Notes: a model not told the origin generated them from the sequence alone. A DNA stretch of 64,000 nt from UBA6163 sp031411655 (GCA_031411655.1 JANOBM010000036.1:1-64000), one strand, 5' to 3'. Counted from the stretch's first letter, positions 8,934 through 17,963 are shown. Made by a program: numbers and translations.

Positions 8934-9709
8934 GTTTTTTAGACTCTGTTCAAGCCGAACTCGCCAAATATTCGCTCGTTGTCGCCTTTGCATTCGTCGG
9001 CTTCACGATTTTGGTCGCCTACCAAATTTCTGACCGACTGACCCGCGGGCGTATTCACGGGTCAGCGATCGCGATCCTTTTGGGACTACTGATGGCCTAT
9101 GCGGCAGGGATAATGACTGGCGGTTCAAAAGGAGTAGCTGACTTCGCGATCCTCTCGGGAGTTGGTTTGATGGGAGGGGCGATGTTGAGAGATTTTGCGA
9201 TCGTTGCAACTGCATTTGGCGTTCGTTTGGAAGAGTTCCGTGCCACGGGGTTGAGTGGTGTGGCGTCGTTATTTACGGGAATCTTCGTGTCCTTTGCGGT
9301 GGGTGCAACGGTTGCTTACGCGTTTGGTTACCGCGATGCAGTCAGTATGACTACCATCGGCGGTGGCGCAGCGACATACATTGTCGGTCCCGTTACCGGA
9401 GATGCGATTGGTGCGACTACGGATGTAAAGGCTCTCAGCGTCGCGATCGGGCTGATCAAAGCGATTCTTGTCATGACATTGACTCCGTTTGTTGCCCCGT
9501 GGATTCGGCTAGACAATCCACGCACTGCGTTGATTTTCGGCGGTCTCATGGGGACGACCAGCGGAGTAGCTGGCGGCTTGGCAGCAACCGACCCAAAGCT
9601 TGTGCCCTATGGTGCCATGACGGCGACTTTTTATACAGGGCTCGGCTGCCTGCTTGGCCCTTCAGTGATCTTCCTGCTGATAAAGTGGATGTTGGGCAAT
9701 GGAGTGTAG
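8930..9709 (+). CDS. madM: Malonate transporter subunit MadM
   Basis: Membrane protein of 259 residues with about eight hydrophobic segments, matching MadM, the larger subunit of the two-component malonate transporter. Start is the GTG at 8930 inside the GTGA overlap with madL. Glycine-rich helices such as AILSGVGLMGGAMLRDFAI and GGGAATYIVGPVTGDAIGA are typical. In M. rubra the pair sits within a biotin-dependent malonate decarboxylase cluster. Here no decarboxylase subunit follows; instead an acyl-CoA synthetase starts 51 bases downstream, suggesting that imported malonate is activated to malonyl-CoA. Confidence 0.87.
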   Translation: MSFLDSVQAELAKYSLVVAFAFVGFTILVAYQISDRLTRGRIHGSAIAILLGLLMAYAAGIMTGGSKGVADFAILSGVGLMGGAMLRDFAIVATAFGVRLEEFRATGLSGVASLFTGIFVSFAVGATVAYAFGYRDAVSMTTIGGGAATYIVGPVTGDAIGATTDVKALSVAIGLIKAILVMTLTPFVAPWIRLDNPRTALIFGGLMGTTSGVAGGLAATDPKLVPYGAMTATFYTGLGCLLGPSVIFLLIKWMLGNGV

Positions 9710-9760
9710 TGAGCAACCGCTAATTTCGGCCATTTCTGTTTTGATGCGAGCAAGATTTGC

Positions 9761-11275
9761 ATGTTGGAACTATTTCGTCGAGCTGAGCTACACGGTAGTC
9801 GAATCGCTGTGTCGTCTCCCTGTGTTGAGCAAACGTACGACGAGCTGTTGCGTCGATCGGCGAGTGTTGCGGTAGGACTTTTACAGGAGGTCTGTGATCT
9901 CCAGGAACAGCGAGTTGCATACATGGTTCCTACCGGGACCGAATATATCGCGACGCAATGGGGGATCTGGCGGGCCGGGGGCGTAGTGGTACCACTTTGT
10001 CTCTCAGCCACATTGTCAGAAATCGAATATGCGATTGAGGACTCGCAGGCCACCATGCTTGTCGCCCCGTTCGCGATGCTTCATGGTCTTGAGCCGCTTG
10101 CTAAGAATTCAGGGATTAGGCTGGTCGAGCTTGAAAGCATCATTGATTGTCCCGCGTCCATGCCATTGCCGGCACTTTCCCAATCGCGCCGGGCGATGGT
10201 TTTGTACACCAGCGGAACCACAAGCAAACCTAAAGGCGTAGTGACAACTCATGGGATGATTCAATCGCAAATTGAATCGTTAGTCGAGGCATGGCAATGG
10301 CAGGCCAATGACCGCATCCCGCTGTTCTTACCACTCCATCATATCCACGGCATCATCAACATCTTGTCGTGTGCATTGTGGTCGGGCGCGACGATCGAGC
10401 CTTTTGATCGTTTTCACTGCGAAGAAATCGTCAGTCGCGTTGCCGACGATGCCTATTCCGTCTTCATGGCCGTTCCCACGATCTACGTCAAGTTGATCGA
10501 ATACATCGATTCGCTCGATATCGTCAGGCGTCAAACCGTTGTCCAGGCATTTGGGAAAATGCGACTCATGGTGTCTGGTTCAGCAGCCCTTCCCGCGAGC
10601 GTTCATCAGAAGTGGACACAGCTAACTGGACAGGAATTGCTCGAACGTTATGGGATGACCGAAATTGGTATGGCTCTGTCCAATCCCTACGTCGGCGAGC
10701 GAAGGCCGGGCAGCGTTGGAATACCGTTACCCGCAGTTCAAGTGAGGCTTAAGTCGGACACAGGAGTTGTTGTTGCCCATGAAGATGAGCCGGGTGAGAT
10801 TCAAGTTCAAGGCCCGTCCGTTTTCCTCGAATACTGGAGGCGCCCCGAAGCAACCGCTGAAAGTTTTGACGACGGTTGGTTTCGGACCGGTGATATAGCA
10901 GTCGTGGAGAATGGGTATTATCGGATTCTGGGACGTTCGTCGGTCGATATCATCAAGAGTGGTGGGTACAAAATATCCGCATTGGAAATTGAGGCTGCTT
11001 TGCTTGATCACCCTTCGATCGTGGAATGTGCAGTGGTTGGTGCGCCGGATGCGAAATGGGGTGAGGCTGTTGCCGCGGCAGTCGTACTCTCCCGTGATAC
11101 GCAATTGGACCTCGAGGAACTTCGAACCTTCGCAAAGCACAGACTCTCTCATTACAAAGTGCCTACTCGTCTACGGATCGTGAGCGAATTGCCGCGAAAC
11201 GCGATGGGTAAGGTGACGAAACCGGCGGTGACTCAAATGTTTACAGAATTGGCACCGTCTGAACCATTTTATTAG
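9761..11275 (+). CDS. matB: Malonyl-CoA synthetase-like AMP-forming acyl-CoA ligase
   Basis: ANL-superfamily enzyme of 504 residues. Seen: P-loop-like LYTSGTTSKPKGVV at residues 148-161, LPLHHIHG, ERYGMTEIGMALSNPY, the GWFRTGDIA Asp motif, GRSSVDIIKSGGYKIS hinge, and PRNAMGKVTK with the catalytic Lys near the C-terminus. The combination GMTEIGMALSNPY and IIKSGGYKISALEIE is that of MatB/ACSF3 malonyl-CoA synthetases, and the position behind madLM supports malonate as the substrate. The reaction would be malonate + ATP + CoA to malonyl-CoA + AMP + PPi. The esterase gene follows after 13 bases. Another short-chain or medium-chain acyl-CoA ligase is the alternative. Confidence 0.83.
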   Translation: MLELFRRAELHGSRIAVSSPCVEQTYDELLRRSASVAVGLLQEVCDLQEQRVAYMVPTGTEYIATQWGIWRAGGVVVPLCLSATLSEIEYAIEDSQATMLVAPFAMLHGLEPLAKNSGIRLVELESIIDCPASMPLPALSQSRRAMVLYTSGTTSKPKGVVTTHGMIQSQIESLVEAWQWQANDRIPLFLPLHHIHGIINILSCALWSGATIEPFDRFHCEEIVSRVADDAYSVFMAVPTIYVKLIEYIDSLDIVRRQTVVQAFGKMRLMVSGSAALPASVHQKWTQLTGQELLERYGMTEIGMALSNPYVGERRPGSVGIPLPAVQVRLKSDTGVVVAHEDEPGEIQVQGPSVFLEYWRRPEATAESFDDGWFRTGDIAVVENGYYRILGRSSVDIIKSGGYKISALEIEAALLDHPSIVECAVVGAPDAKWGEAVAAAVVLSRDTQLDLEELRTFAKHRLSHYKVPTRLRIVSELPRNAMGKVTKPAVTQMFTELAPSEPFY

Positions 11276-11288
11276 TAGTACCTAAACG

Positions 11289-12122
11289 ATGTTTCAATTG
11301 AAGCTTGCCGTCTGCTGGATTTCACTAACGTTGGTCGCGGTTTCGGCGTGCGCACAAGGACCGTCAACCGACCTAAAGTATGCGACTCAGACGAACCTGC
11401 TCTATCGCAGCGACGCTATCCTCGATGATTACATGAACGAGCAATGTCGGCTCGATGTTTACTATCCCGTCGACAAGAAATCATTTTCGACTGTGGTCTG
11501 GTTTCATGGTGGTGGGCTCACCGGTGGTACAAGATCGATTCCGGAAGGACTGAAGGAAAAGGGGATAGCGGTCATAGCGGTGAGTTACCGACTGAGTCCA
11601 AAGGTGATAGCCCCTGCTTACATCGAAGACGCAGCTGCTGCGGTTGCGTGGACTTTTCAAAATATTGCAAAGTACGGCGGCGACGTCGACCGCATTTTCG
11701 TCAGTGGCCATTCTGCCGGTGGATACCTTACCAGCATGATCGGGCTCGATAAGCGATGGCTTGCGACTCATGGAATCGATTCAAACCGTATCGCAGCCTT
11801 GGTGCCTTATAGTGGCCAATCGATCACTCACTTTACCATTCGCGAGGAACGAGGCGTCGACCGTAAACAACCGATTATTGATGAATTTGCACCCCTTTTC
11901 CACGTTCGCAATGACGCGCCGCCGGTTTTGTTAATCTCGGGAGATCGCGACATGGAATTGATTGGGCGATACGAAGAAACGGCCTATCTGTGGCGAATGA
12001 TGAAAGAGGTCGGCCACAAGCAAACAACTTTGTATGAGCTACAGGGCTTCAATCATTCGGATATGGCCGAACCCGCACATCCACTTCTGCTTCGGTTCAT
12101 CAGTGAAATTGAAGAGAAATGA
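11289..12122 (+). CDS. Exported alpha/beta hydrolase (BD-FAE/esterase-lipase type)
   Basis: Serine hydrolase of 277 residues. An N-terminal hydrophobic signal ends in VSAC at residues 18-21, compatible with a lipoprotein signal or an ordinary signal peptide. Seen: HGGG oxyanion motif at 73-76, nucleophile elbow GHSAGG with Ser142, the Asp in LISGDRD, and the catalytic His in GFNHSDM. This is the arrangement of the BD-FAE/hormone-sensitive-lipase-like esterases often called carboxylesterases or feruloyl esterases. The substrate is not evident. It starts 13 bases after the malonyl-CoA synthetase gene and could be co-transcribed, although a direct role in malonate use is not obvious. Confidence 0.8.
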   Translation: MFQLKLAVCWISLTLVAVSACAQGPSTDLKYATQTNLLYRSDAILDDYMNEQCRLDVYYPVDKKSFSTVVWFHGGGLTGGTRSIPEGLKEKGIAVIAVSYRLSPKVIAPAYIEDAAAAVAWTFQNIAKYGGDVDRIFVSGHSAGGYLTSMIGLDKRWLATHGIDSNRIAALVPYSGQSITHFTIREERGVDRKQPIIDEFAPLFHVRNDAPPVLLISGDRDMELIGRYEETAYLWRMMKEVGHKQTTLYELQGFNHSDMAEPAHPLLLRFISEIEEK

Positions 12123-12362
12123 TCGGCTCACCGCATTGACGTGTCGCCTTGTAAAGCATGGATGTTTATAAGCAATGTCAGGATGCGATTGACTCTAAAC
12201 CGGTACTTAGAAGTGTCGCCTTTAACTTGGACTGCACTAACTATCCAGCGGTCTTTCCGAGGGAGAGGATCTGAATGGGATCGGGTTTTTACCCTCGAAA
12301 GCTGCTATAGTTTTTGCTGGTTTGGTTAGGCCACGACATGTCTCTTTCGAAAGGCACGCAGA

Positions 12363-13109
12363 ATGTTGTCTATGAATCGCCGTCATTTTCATCAGCAAAC
12401 GCTGGGCTCTCTGCTGACATGGTCACTATTGGACACGCTGTTTTCAAGCGATGTTTTTGCCTCTGAGTTAAGGCCCGTTGCTGCAAAATGGCTCAAGGAG
12501 TTGAACGATATGAGCCTTGATCTGAAGGCGAAGAAACTTGGGCAACTCGATTGGCAAAAAAAGGTTGAGGAGCTTTTCGCAATGGTCGATTTGCCTGACA
12601 TTTTGAAATTCATCGACTTCGATAAGCTTTCACAAAATGTCAAGGCACAGGAGCGGGGTGAGATAAGTTTGAAGGCGAACCTGCCAAGCGTTGAAGGACT
12701 GCCAACCGAGCTTGTCTTTGGGCATCAGGTGTTTGCGCTCGGCAAGGATCGGTCCGTTGTTCCGCACGGTCATGATAACATGGCGACGGCATTTCTTATC
12801 CTTCAAGGCGACTTTCGAGGTCGTCACTACGATCGTCTCGAAGACGAAAAAGAGCACATGATCATCGCACCGACGATCGATCGAACGTTCGGGCCTGGTG
12901 ATTACTCAACGGTAACGGATCTGAAAGATAACGTGCACTGGTTCACAGCGAATCAGGACAAGTCTTTCATCTTTAATATTCACGTGATGAGTGTAAAGCC
13001 AGGGCGTACTGGTCGGGTCTACATTGATCCGGAGGGTGAAAAGATTGCAGGCGGTCGCATCCGTGCTAAGAAAATCGATCATGCCGAAGCGAACAAGCTT
13101 TACGGCTAG
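12363..13109 (+). CDS. Exported cupin-like protein of unknown function
   Basis: Protein of 248 residues (or 245 from the ATG at 12372). It opens with MNRRHFHQQTLGSLLTW, an Arg-Arg followed by a hydrophobic run ending in FASE, which resembles a Tat-type signal. After a Lys/Leu-rich helical stretch (about residues 40-100), the C-terminal half contains VVPHGHDN, a later glycine/hydrophobic strand pattern and NVHWF, which looks like a single cupin barrel with histidine metal ligands. I do not recognise a specific family and assign no reaction. It lies between an esterase and a probable clan CD peptidase, all three exported and on the same strand, but separated by 200-240 base spacers. Confidence 0.65.
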   Translation: MLSMNRRHFHQQTLGSLLTWSLLDTLFSSDVFASELRPVAAKWLKELNDMSLDLKAKKLGQLDWQKKVEELFAMVDLPDILKFIDFDKLSQNVKAQERGEISLKANLPSVEGLPTELVFGHQVFALGKDRSVVPHGHDNMATAFLILQGDFRGRHYDRLEDEKEHMIIAPTIDRTFGPGDYSTVTDLKDNVHWFTANQDKSFIFNIHVMSVKPGRTGRVYIDPEGEKIAGGRIRAKKIDHAEANKLYG

Positions 13110-13287
13110 CATGTTGGCCGATTGGAAACGATGGTAACTAACTGGATATCGCCCTCTATCGAGCCCGTTAGGAATTGATGCAACGCGGAATCGCATTCGC
13201 TTGCTTTTGACGTGATCGATTTACTCGCTTGTGCTTTGTGCTCGTATTGGCAGTTGGTTGTTGCTGAACAGTCGTGAGGCATGGTAC

Positions 13288-13304
13288 GGCCGTCATAGAC
13301 GGCC
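13288..13304. promoter_or_regulatory. Perfect 7-bp inverted repeat ahead of peptidase-like gene
   Basis: GGCCGTC, then ATA, then GACGGCC, a perfect 7-bp stem with a 3-base loop, ending 27 bases before the preferred ATG at 13332. It could be an operator for a dimeric repressor or an RNA hairpin in the leader. No T-run follows, so a terminator is unlikely. Confidence 0.35.
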
Positions 13305-13331
13305 ATGAACAATCCAGTTTGGGAGCTTTCA

Positions 13332-14777
13332 ATGTCGTGTAGTAAGCGCCTGACTTTTTCGATTTTGGCCATTTTGTTTGCAGGGTGCTGCGGTTGTATG
13401 GACGCGGTCGCAGCCGACTACGTCGTCGTCGTTTCCACCGCAACAAAAAGTGACGAGCAGTGGAATTCGGTCGTTGACGAGTTGGTTGCCAAGCACCATG
13501 GCGATGTCATCGTTTATGACCGACAGGTCATCGAGTCGCTCGATGCTCTCCGGCAGATTTTTCCGAAGTACGTTTGTTTTGTTCAAACCAGCGCCGAGTC
13601 GGGACGGCAAAAGGTTGCGGAAGTGCATCGGATGATGCGAAAGTTAGACGAAGATCCTTATACCGACTCAATGTGGGGTATTTTGACGGGGTTGGATGCA
13701 GCGATCGCGCTGGAGATTGCAAAGGAGCGAAAGCCTCTTGTTGTCAGGCGCGTAGCGTCGGGTACTGAATTGGCGATGGATAGAATCACCGAAGGCGTTT
13801 GGTATTCCGAATTGGAGCCAAGCCTTCAGGTTGAAAAGGTCGCTGGTGGGGAGGCCCTGCGTGGCCAAGGACCGAGTGATACCACACAGGCGCTAGCCGA
13901 ATCGCTTAATGATTACAAAGCCGATTTATTCGTAACCTCGGGCCATGCGACTGAACGGGATTGGCAAATTGGTTTTCGCTATCGCAATGGTTCGTTCCAA
14001 TCCAAAGGCGGTGAGCTATTTGGCGTCGATACTCTAGGTCGCAAAATCCCCATTCATTCCGATAATCCAAAGGTCTATCTACCGATTGGAAACTGCTTGA
14101 TCGGGCATATCGATGGTCCTGATGCCATGGCATTGGCATTCATGAAAAGTGCGTGCGTTAGGCAGATGATGGGGTATACGGTTCCAACATGGTATGGTTA
14201 TGCAGGTTGGGGTTGTTTGGACTACTTCGTTGAGCAGCCCGGACGCTACACATTCACTGAAGCGTTCTTCGCCAATCAGCATGCACTGATCGAGCGTTTA
14301 ACAACATGTTTTCCCGATTTGGCTCCGCTTGATATTTCGCCCGGTTCGACTCCTCGTCGAGTTGCAGCATTAACCGAATCCGCGAAGAGTGCAGGCCTCA
14401 CGCAGCAAGACGCCATGGGGTTACTGCATGATCGCGATGTCGTTGCCTTTTACGGTGATCCGGCTTGGGAAGCAAGAATGGCACCAGGAAAGCTTTCTTA
14501 TGATCAAACTTTGACGCAAGTCGAGGCGGGGTTGTATGCACTGGAGATCAAGCCGTTGATTGGTGAAAAATCATTCGAGCCCGTCAATCTCAACGGTGCA
14601 CAGAGAGGATGGCGACCGCTGGTGTGCCTGTTGCCCAATCGTGTAAGAAATGTTGAGATCGTTTCTGGACAAGAGCTATCGGCAATCATCACCGATAATT
14701 TCGTACTGATTCCAAACCCGAAAATCTGCGACCCAAGCAAGACGTATCGCCTGCTGTTCAAGGCGGAGCCTCTTTAG
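13332..14777 (+). CDS. Probable exported clan CD cysteine peptidase (gingipain/caspase-fold-like)
   Basis: Protein of 481 residues. The ATG at 13332 is chosen because GGGAG precedes it at good spacing; an upstream ATG at 13305 overlaps a hairpin. The N-terminus is a signal peptide: FSILAILFAGCCGC, then AVA-ADY as a possible signal peptidase I site. The mature part begins with alternating hydrophobic strands (YVVVVS, DVIVYD, YVCFVQ). Two motifs fit clan CD peptidases: LFVTSGHA with His at residue 205 (codon 13944) and VYLPIGNCLIGH with Cys at residue 255 (codon 14094), each after a hydrophobic strand and 50 residues apart. Clan CD includes gingipains, clostripain and caspases. This is a motif inference, without a known family name. 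The C-terminal third may be a beta domain. Confidence 0.6.
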   Translation: MSCSKRLTFSILAILFAGCCGCMDAVAADYVVVVSTATKSDEQWNSVVDELVAKHHGDVIVYDRQVIESLDALRQIFPKYVCFVQTSAESGRQKVAEVHRMMRKLDEDPYTDSMWGILTGLDAAIALEIAKERKPLVVRRVASGTELAMDRITEGVWYSELEPSLQVEKVAGGEALRGQGPSDTTQALAESLNDYKADLFVTSGHATERDWQIGFRYRNGSFQSKGGELFGVDTLGRKIPIHSDNPKVYLPIGNCLIGHIDGPDAMALAFMKSACVRQMMGYTVPTWYGYAGWGCLDYFVEQPGRYTFTEAFFANQHALIERLTTCFPDLAPLDISPGSTPRRVAALTESAKSAGLTQQDAMGLLHDRDVVAFYGDPAWEARMAPGKLSYDQTLTQVEAGLYALEIKPLIGEKSFEPVNLNGAQRGWRPLVCLLPNRVRNVEIVSGQELSAIITDNFVLIPNPKICDPSKTYRLLFKAEPL

Positions 14778-14791
14778 GCTCGCGAGCGTCA

Positions 14792-15877
14792 TCAATCTTG
14801 CTGGGTGTGAATCCCAGGAAGCCAATCGGTGCCTTCAAGCAGCGCGAGGGCCGATATGGCGGGGCGGTGGATATACACGTTCGTCAATCGAAAGGTACTG
14901 GTTTCCACCACCAATCTTTCCCGCCACTGTCGAGCCTCGTCGGGTGTACCCGCGTGAACTGCAGCCATGTACCAGCGTTCGATGGGTGACTGAGGGGCGT
15001 CGCCGCGATCTGGGCTGAATTCTTTGATTAAATCATTCCATGGTGACTTGTCCTGAGACGATATCCATGCAAGTCCAGCCAAATTGGCCATGCATGTGGT
15101 CTCGCGATTTTGCGTAGCATTCCCAGGGAAAATGACAAAGGCATTATCTTGTCGCTTTGCATAGGCGAATCGTCGTTCCGATTCCTGCCAGAAAGTCGAT
15201 AACTTTCGCCCAAGTGCTTCTCGCATTTGCTTCGCCCGTTGGGCGATCGCTACATCTCCCATTTCGTTGAACAGTCGCTCAGCCGCAACCAGTGAACCGT
15301 AGACCTCGACGTTGTCTTGAAGGTACTTGATTCTATAATCGGGTTTTGCCCAGGTCAGATCATCATCCCAGACCAACGTAATCGCGTCGAAGGCGAGCTT
15401 CGCAGATGCATGGAAGCGACTTGGCGACGGCTTTGCAGTTCTGTGAAAACGATCAACCACCAGCAAATAAGTTGCCGCATAGGAGTCGACGGAATCTCGT
15501 TGTCCGTTGTCGTTGTAACCTTCTGAGACTGTCCCCTCCCAATCATTAATGGTGCCGTCCGCAAGTTGTTTATCAGCGTACCATTGTAGCCAAGCCTCGA
15601 CGCGGGGCAGGTCATCGTCATTCTTCCCTGCTAAAAGTGCGAGCGCGGCGAAGTTGCCGAAATAGGGACGCACCCAGATAGGGTCGCCATCCGCCTTCAT
15701 CCGGAATGCGCCGTCAGGCAATTGGCATTGGCGTATCAATTGAAGGCAATGAGACGTACCTTCGACCACAGGTTCCTGCGCAAACGCTCGGGAAGGATTG
15801 CCAAGGCATGCGAGCAAGAGTCCAATCGCCAATCGCCAAACAAGAGAGTGCTGCACCAAAACCAGGCACCTTACCAT
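14792..15877 (-). CDS. Exported alpha-helical (toroid-like) protein of unknown function
   Basis: About 361 residues from the ATG at 15877, which has GGAG upstream at suitable distance; the frame also offers a GTG at 15910. The N-terminus carries a signal peptide (WRLAIGLLLACLG ending AFAQE). The rest is rich in amphipathic helices with repeated patterns such as QLPDGAFRM, QLADGTINDWEG and DSYAATYLLVVDRF, resembling the alpha/alpha six-hairpin toroid of glycosidases, lyases and prenyltransferase-like proteins. No clear catalytic pair can be named. It converges on the peptidase-like gene (14-base gap) and lies 88 bases downstream of the WD40-like gene on the same strand, so these two may be co-transcribed. 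Confidence 0.65.
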   Translation of the reverse strand: MVRCLVLVQHSLVWRLAIGLLLACLGNPSRAFAQEPVVEGTSHCLQLIRQCQLPDGAFRMKADGDPIWVRPYFGNFAALALLAGKNDDDLPRVEAWLQWYADKQLADGTINDWEGTVSEGYNDNGQRDSVDSYAATYLLVVDRFHRTAKPSPSRFHASAKLAFDAITLVWDDDLTWAKPDYRIKYLQDNVEVYGSLVAAERLFNEMGDVAIAQRAKQMREALGRKLSTFWQESERRFAYAKRQDNAFVIFPGNATQNRETTCMANLAGLAWISSQDKSPWNDLIKEFSPDRGDAPQSPIERWYMAAVHAGTPDEARQWRERLVVETSTFRLTNVYIHRPAISALALLEGTDWLPGIHTQQD

Positions 15878-15965
15878 TTTGTTTCTACTCCGAGCCAACC
15901 GTCGCAGCACATCATTGCGAACGGTTGGGGATGACCCAATCGGAACCGCAAATCACGTTTAGCAT

Positions 15966-17618
15966 TTAATCCAATGAGGTCACTAGCGGCAGCGTAGGTA
16001 CCGAACCATCGGAAGAAACGTAGTAAGGAAGGGCCATCGTCTGGACAAGGAATTGCATTTGACCAAACATGGACTTTCGCACGACTTCATCGTTGATCGT
16101 CTCTGCATTCACGTGGTAGGGATTTCCTCGTTTAACGGTTTCTTCCCAAAGCACTTTAGCGCCATTGTTTGCAGTTAGTTTTGCCGCCAAACTCCCAACT
16201 GTTTCTTGAACACGTTGGCCGGTTTCTTTTCCCAAAATGCCAAGGCCGCCTTCCACCACCCGGAGTTCCTGGCCGGCTTGTTCGGAATAGGCGAGAGAAA
16301 GCACTGTTGGCTGTCCATCGGCAACCACTAACCCGCCTTCCTCTAGTCGCGCCTTGGCGGCCTCAAAGAATGTCTTCTCAACCTCTCCCTTCGATGCGTA
16401 TTGAATCGATCCAATATTGACCGAGATGCTTACCTTTTGTCCTGGCTTAAGGATCGCATCTTCGCTGTTAGTCACCCCGCGCGGGCCTTTACCCGTAGCC
16501 GCACCGACTGCGAGTCGAATGTTGTCTCTCGGCACATCAATGACTTTTATGTCTTCCGTCGAACCGTTGGTCACGCCGACAGCGACGTGCTTGTCGTCAA
16601 TCCATTTTCCTGGGACTGTCAGAAAGCCCGTACGCTCCATTTTCCAGGCAACGGCCTTTAGTTCACGGTCGACAAGCCTGGTTCCTATTAACAGCCAACA
16701 CTTCGCGTCGGGCGACCACTGAACCGGATCGCCTTGTAAGTGTGTGCCGACCACGGACGTCCCCAAAGAAAAGTCATCAACAATTTTTCCGTTTGCACTC
16801 CAGACCGCGAATCGATGGGTGGCCCCGGCTGAAATCAGTGCGGCTAGCTCCGTACCGTCGGGTGAAAATGCCAAGCCTGAAACAAAGTTCAATGGGTTGC
16901 TGTAAGGCTTGTCAGGCGGTGCCGCCATTCGCGCGACAGGTTTTCCTTGGACGAGACTCCATACTTCGAGTGTCTCCCAGTAAGACAATGCCAAGTGACG
17001 TCCGTCTGGGCTGAGCGCGATCTTTGTGCGCTCATCACCTACGGATTTTACCTTGAACTCCTTCAGTTTCGCGCCCGCGGGGACGCTCGTGATGCGAACT
17101 TCATCGTCACCGGTTGTTTGAACGATCGACAGCAAGTGACCGTGGGGTGTAAACCGAAGGTACTTTACTTGTCGCAAACCGTCTTTCTTGTCCGATCGCT
17201 TGAAGGCTACTTTACCGTTCTTGACGTCGTAAACGACGATTGACTTTTCACCCGTTGCATCCGACTCCGCATGGGCGAAGTAATCTCCATTGGCACTCAA
17301 TGCCGCAGTCGTCGATCCGTAGTTCAGTTTCACCGGGACCTCGCCGACGATCTCGCCTGTCTCACAATTGACGACCTGAATGGGCTGGATCCCAAAGGCA
17401 ATGCACTTGCCCGGATACGAGCTGTAGACAATTGCAGAATTCTTTTCCGGGAGCGTTCCTATCACATCCGTGGGACCGGTCCACGGAGATTTCTCGTCTG
17501 CCGCCTCCGCACTAAATGGGTCTGTTTCGTCAGCACAGAGTGGATGCGGGCTTGTGAGCACCGCAAGGCAAATCCAAGCCAAGCTATTCACGATCCCCAT
17601 AACGACGTGGTTTTGCAT
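15966..17618 (-). CDS. Exported WD40-like beta-propeller protein
   Basis: About 550 residues from the ATG at 17618; a GTG at 17645 would add nine residues. A signal peptide with the core VNSLAWICLAVLTS ends near PLCADE. The middle contains several WD40-like blades: ALSANGDYFAHAES, RFTPHGHLLSIVQT, ALSPDGRHLALSYWETLEVW and AFSPDGTELAALIS, the last two with the common SPDG(R/T).LA pattern. The last third is not propeller-like. It has mixed alpha/beta sequence with LTANNGAKVLWEETV, and resembles domains that follow propellers in planctomycete secreted proteins. No enzymatic motif is seen; a scaffold or binding role is inferred. The gene faces away from the DUF1549/1553 gene across a 345-base spacer that holds a tandem array. 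Confidence 0.7.
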   Translation of the reverse strand: MQNHVVMGIVNSLAWICLAVLTSPHPLCADETDPFSAEAADEKSPWTGPTDVIGTLPEKNSAIVYSSYPGKCIAFGIQPIQVVNCETGEIVGEVPVKLNYGSTTAALSANGDYFAHAESDATGEKSIVVYDVKNGKVAFKRSDKKDGLRQVKYLRFTPHGHLLSIVQTTGDDEVRITSVPAGAKLKEFKVKSVGDERTKIALSPDGRHLALSYWETLEVWSLVQGKPVARMAAPPDKPYSNPLNFVSGLAFSPDGTELAALISAGATHRFAVWSANGKIVDDFSLGTSVVGTHLQGDPVQWSPDAKCWLLIGTRLVDRELKAVAWKMERTGFLTVPGKWIDDKHVAVGVTNGSTEDIKVIDVPRDNIRLAVGAATGKGPRGVTNSEDAILKPGQKVSISVNIGSIQYASKGEVEKTFFEAAKARLEEGGLVVADGQPTVLSLAYSEQAGQELRVVEGGLGILGKETGQRVQETVGSLAAKLTANNGAKVLWEETVKRGNPYHVNAETINDEVVRKSMFGQMQFLVQTMALPYYVSSDGSVPTLPLVTSLD

Positions 17619-17963
17619 CTTCCACACCCTTCTTTTCTTTAGCACTGCAAATTTGCAGTTTTGATGAATAACAGAGAAACGGAGGCAAATCGTTACACTC
17701 TGGGACGGAAATAAAACGATCGCGTGGATAGGATAATGCTAGTGGCGGCTGGTCGCAATGATTTTCACGGGGCCGACTGCGCGGAGCCGATTTCGCGGGG
17801 CCGGTTTCACGGGGCCGGTTTCACGGGGTCGAGAAGGTGCGAGTGTCATTGTGATCTGTTCGATGTAGACTCGCAGGGCGTGGGAATGAGAAATTGGGCC
17901 GGTTATGGTTCGCCGCCCTGTAATCGAGTGGGACTTCGTGAAGGTCGTCGAGGAGTGAATGGG
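17619..17963. other. Divergent spacer (345 bp) with tandem array
   Basis: No convincing gene. The plus-strand frame of the downstream gene is open through this stretch, but it crosses a 14-bp array whose period is not a multiple of three and lacks a sensible signal sequence. It must hold promoters for both flanking genes; I could not pick out clear -35/-10 elements. Confidence 0.6.
17763..17832. repeat. 14-bp tandem array, five units
   Basis: Five consecutive 14-base units: tttcacggggccga, ctgcgcggagccga, tttcgcggggccgg, tttcacggggccgg, tttcacggggtcga. Units 3-5 differ from each other by one to three bases; unit 2 is more diverged. GC-rich, between two divergent genes, ending 131 bases before the preferred start of the DUF1549/1553 gene. 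Confidence 0.85.

Noticed and set aside
17724..17963. Longer N-terminus of the DUF1549/1553 protein
   Set aside because: It translates through the 14-bp array and would bury the signal peptide; ATG 17964 is better.
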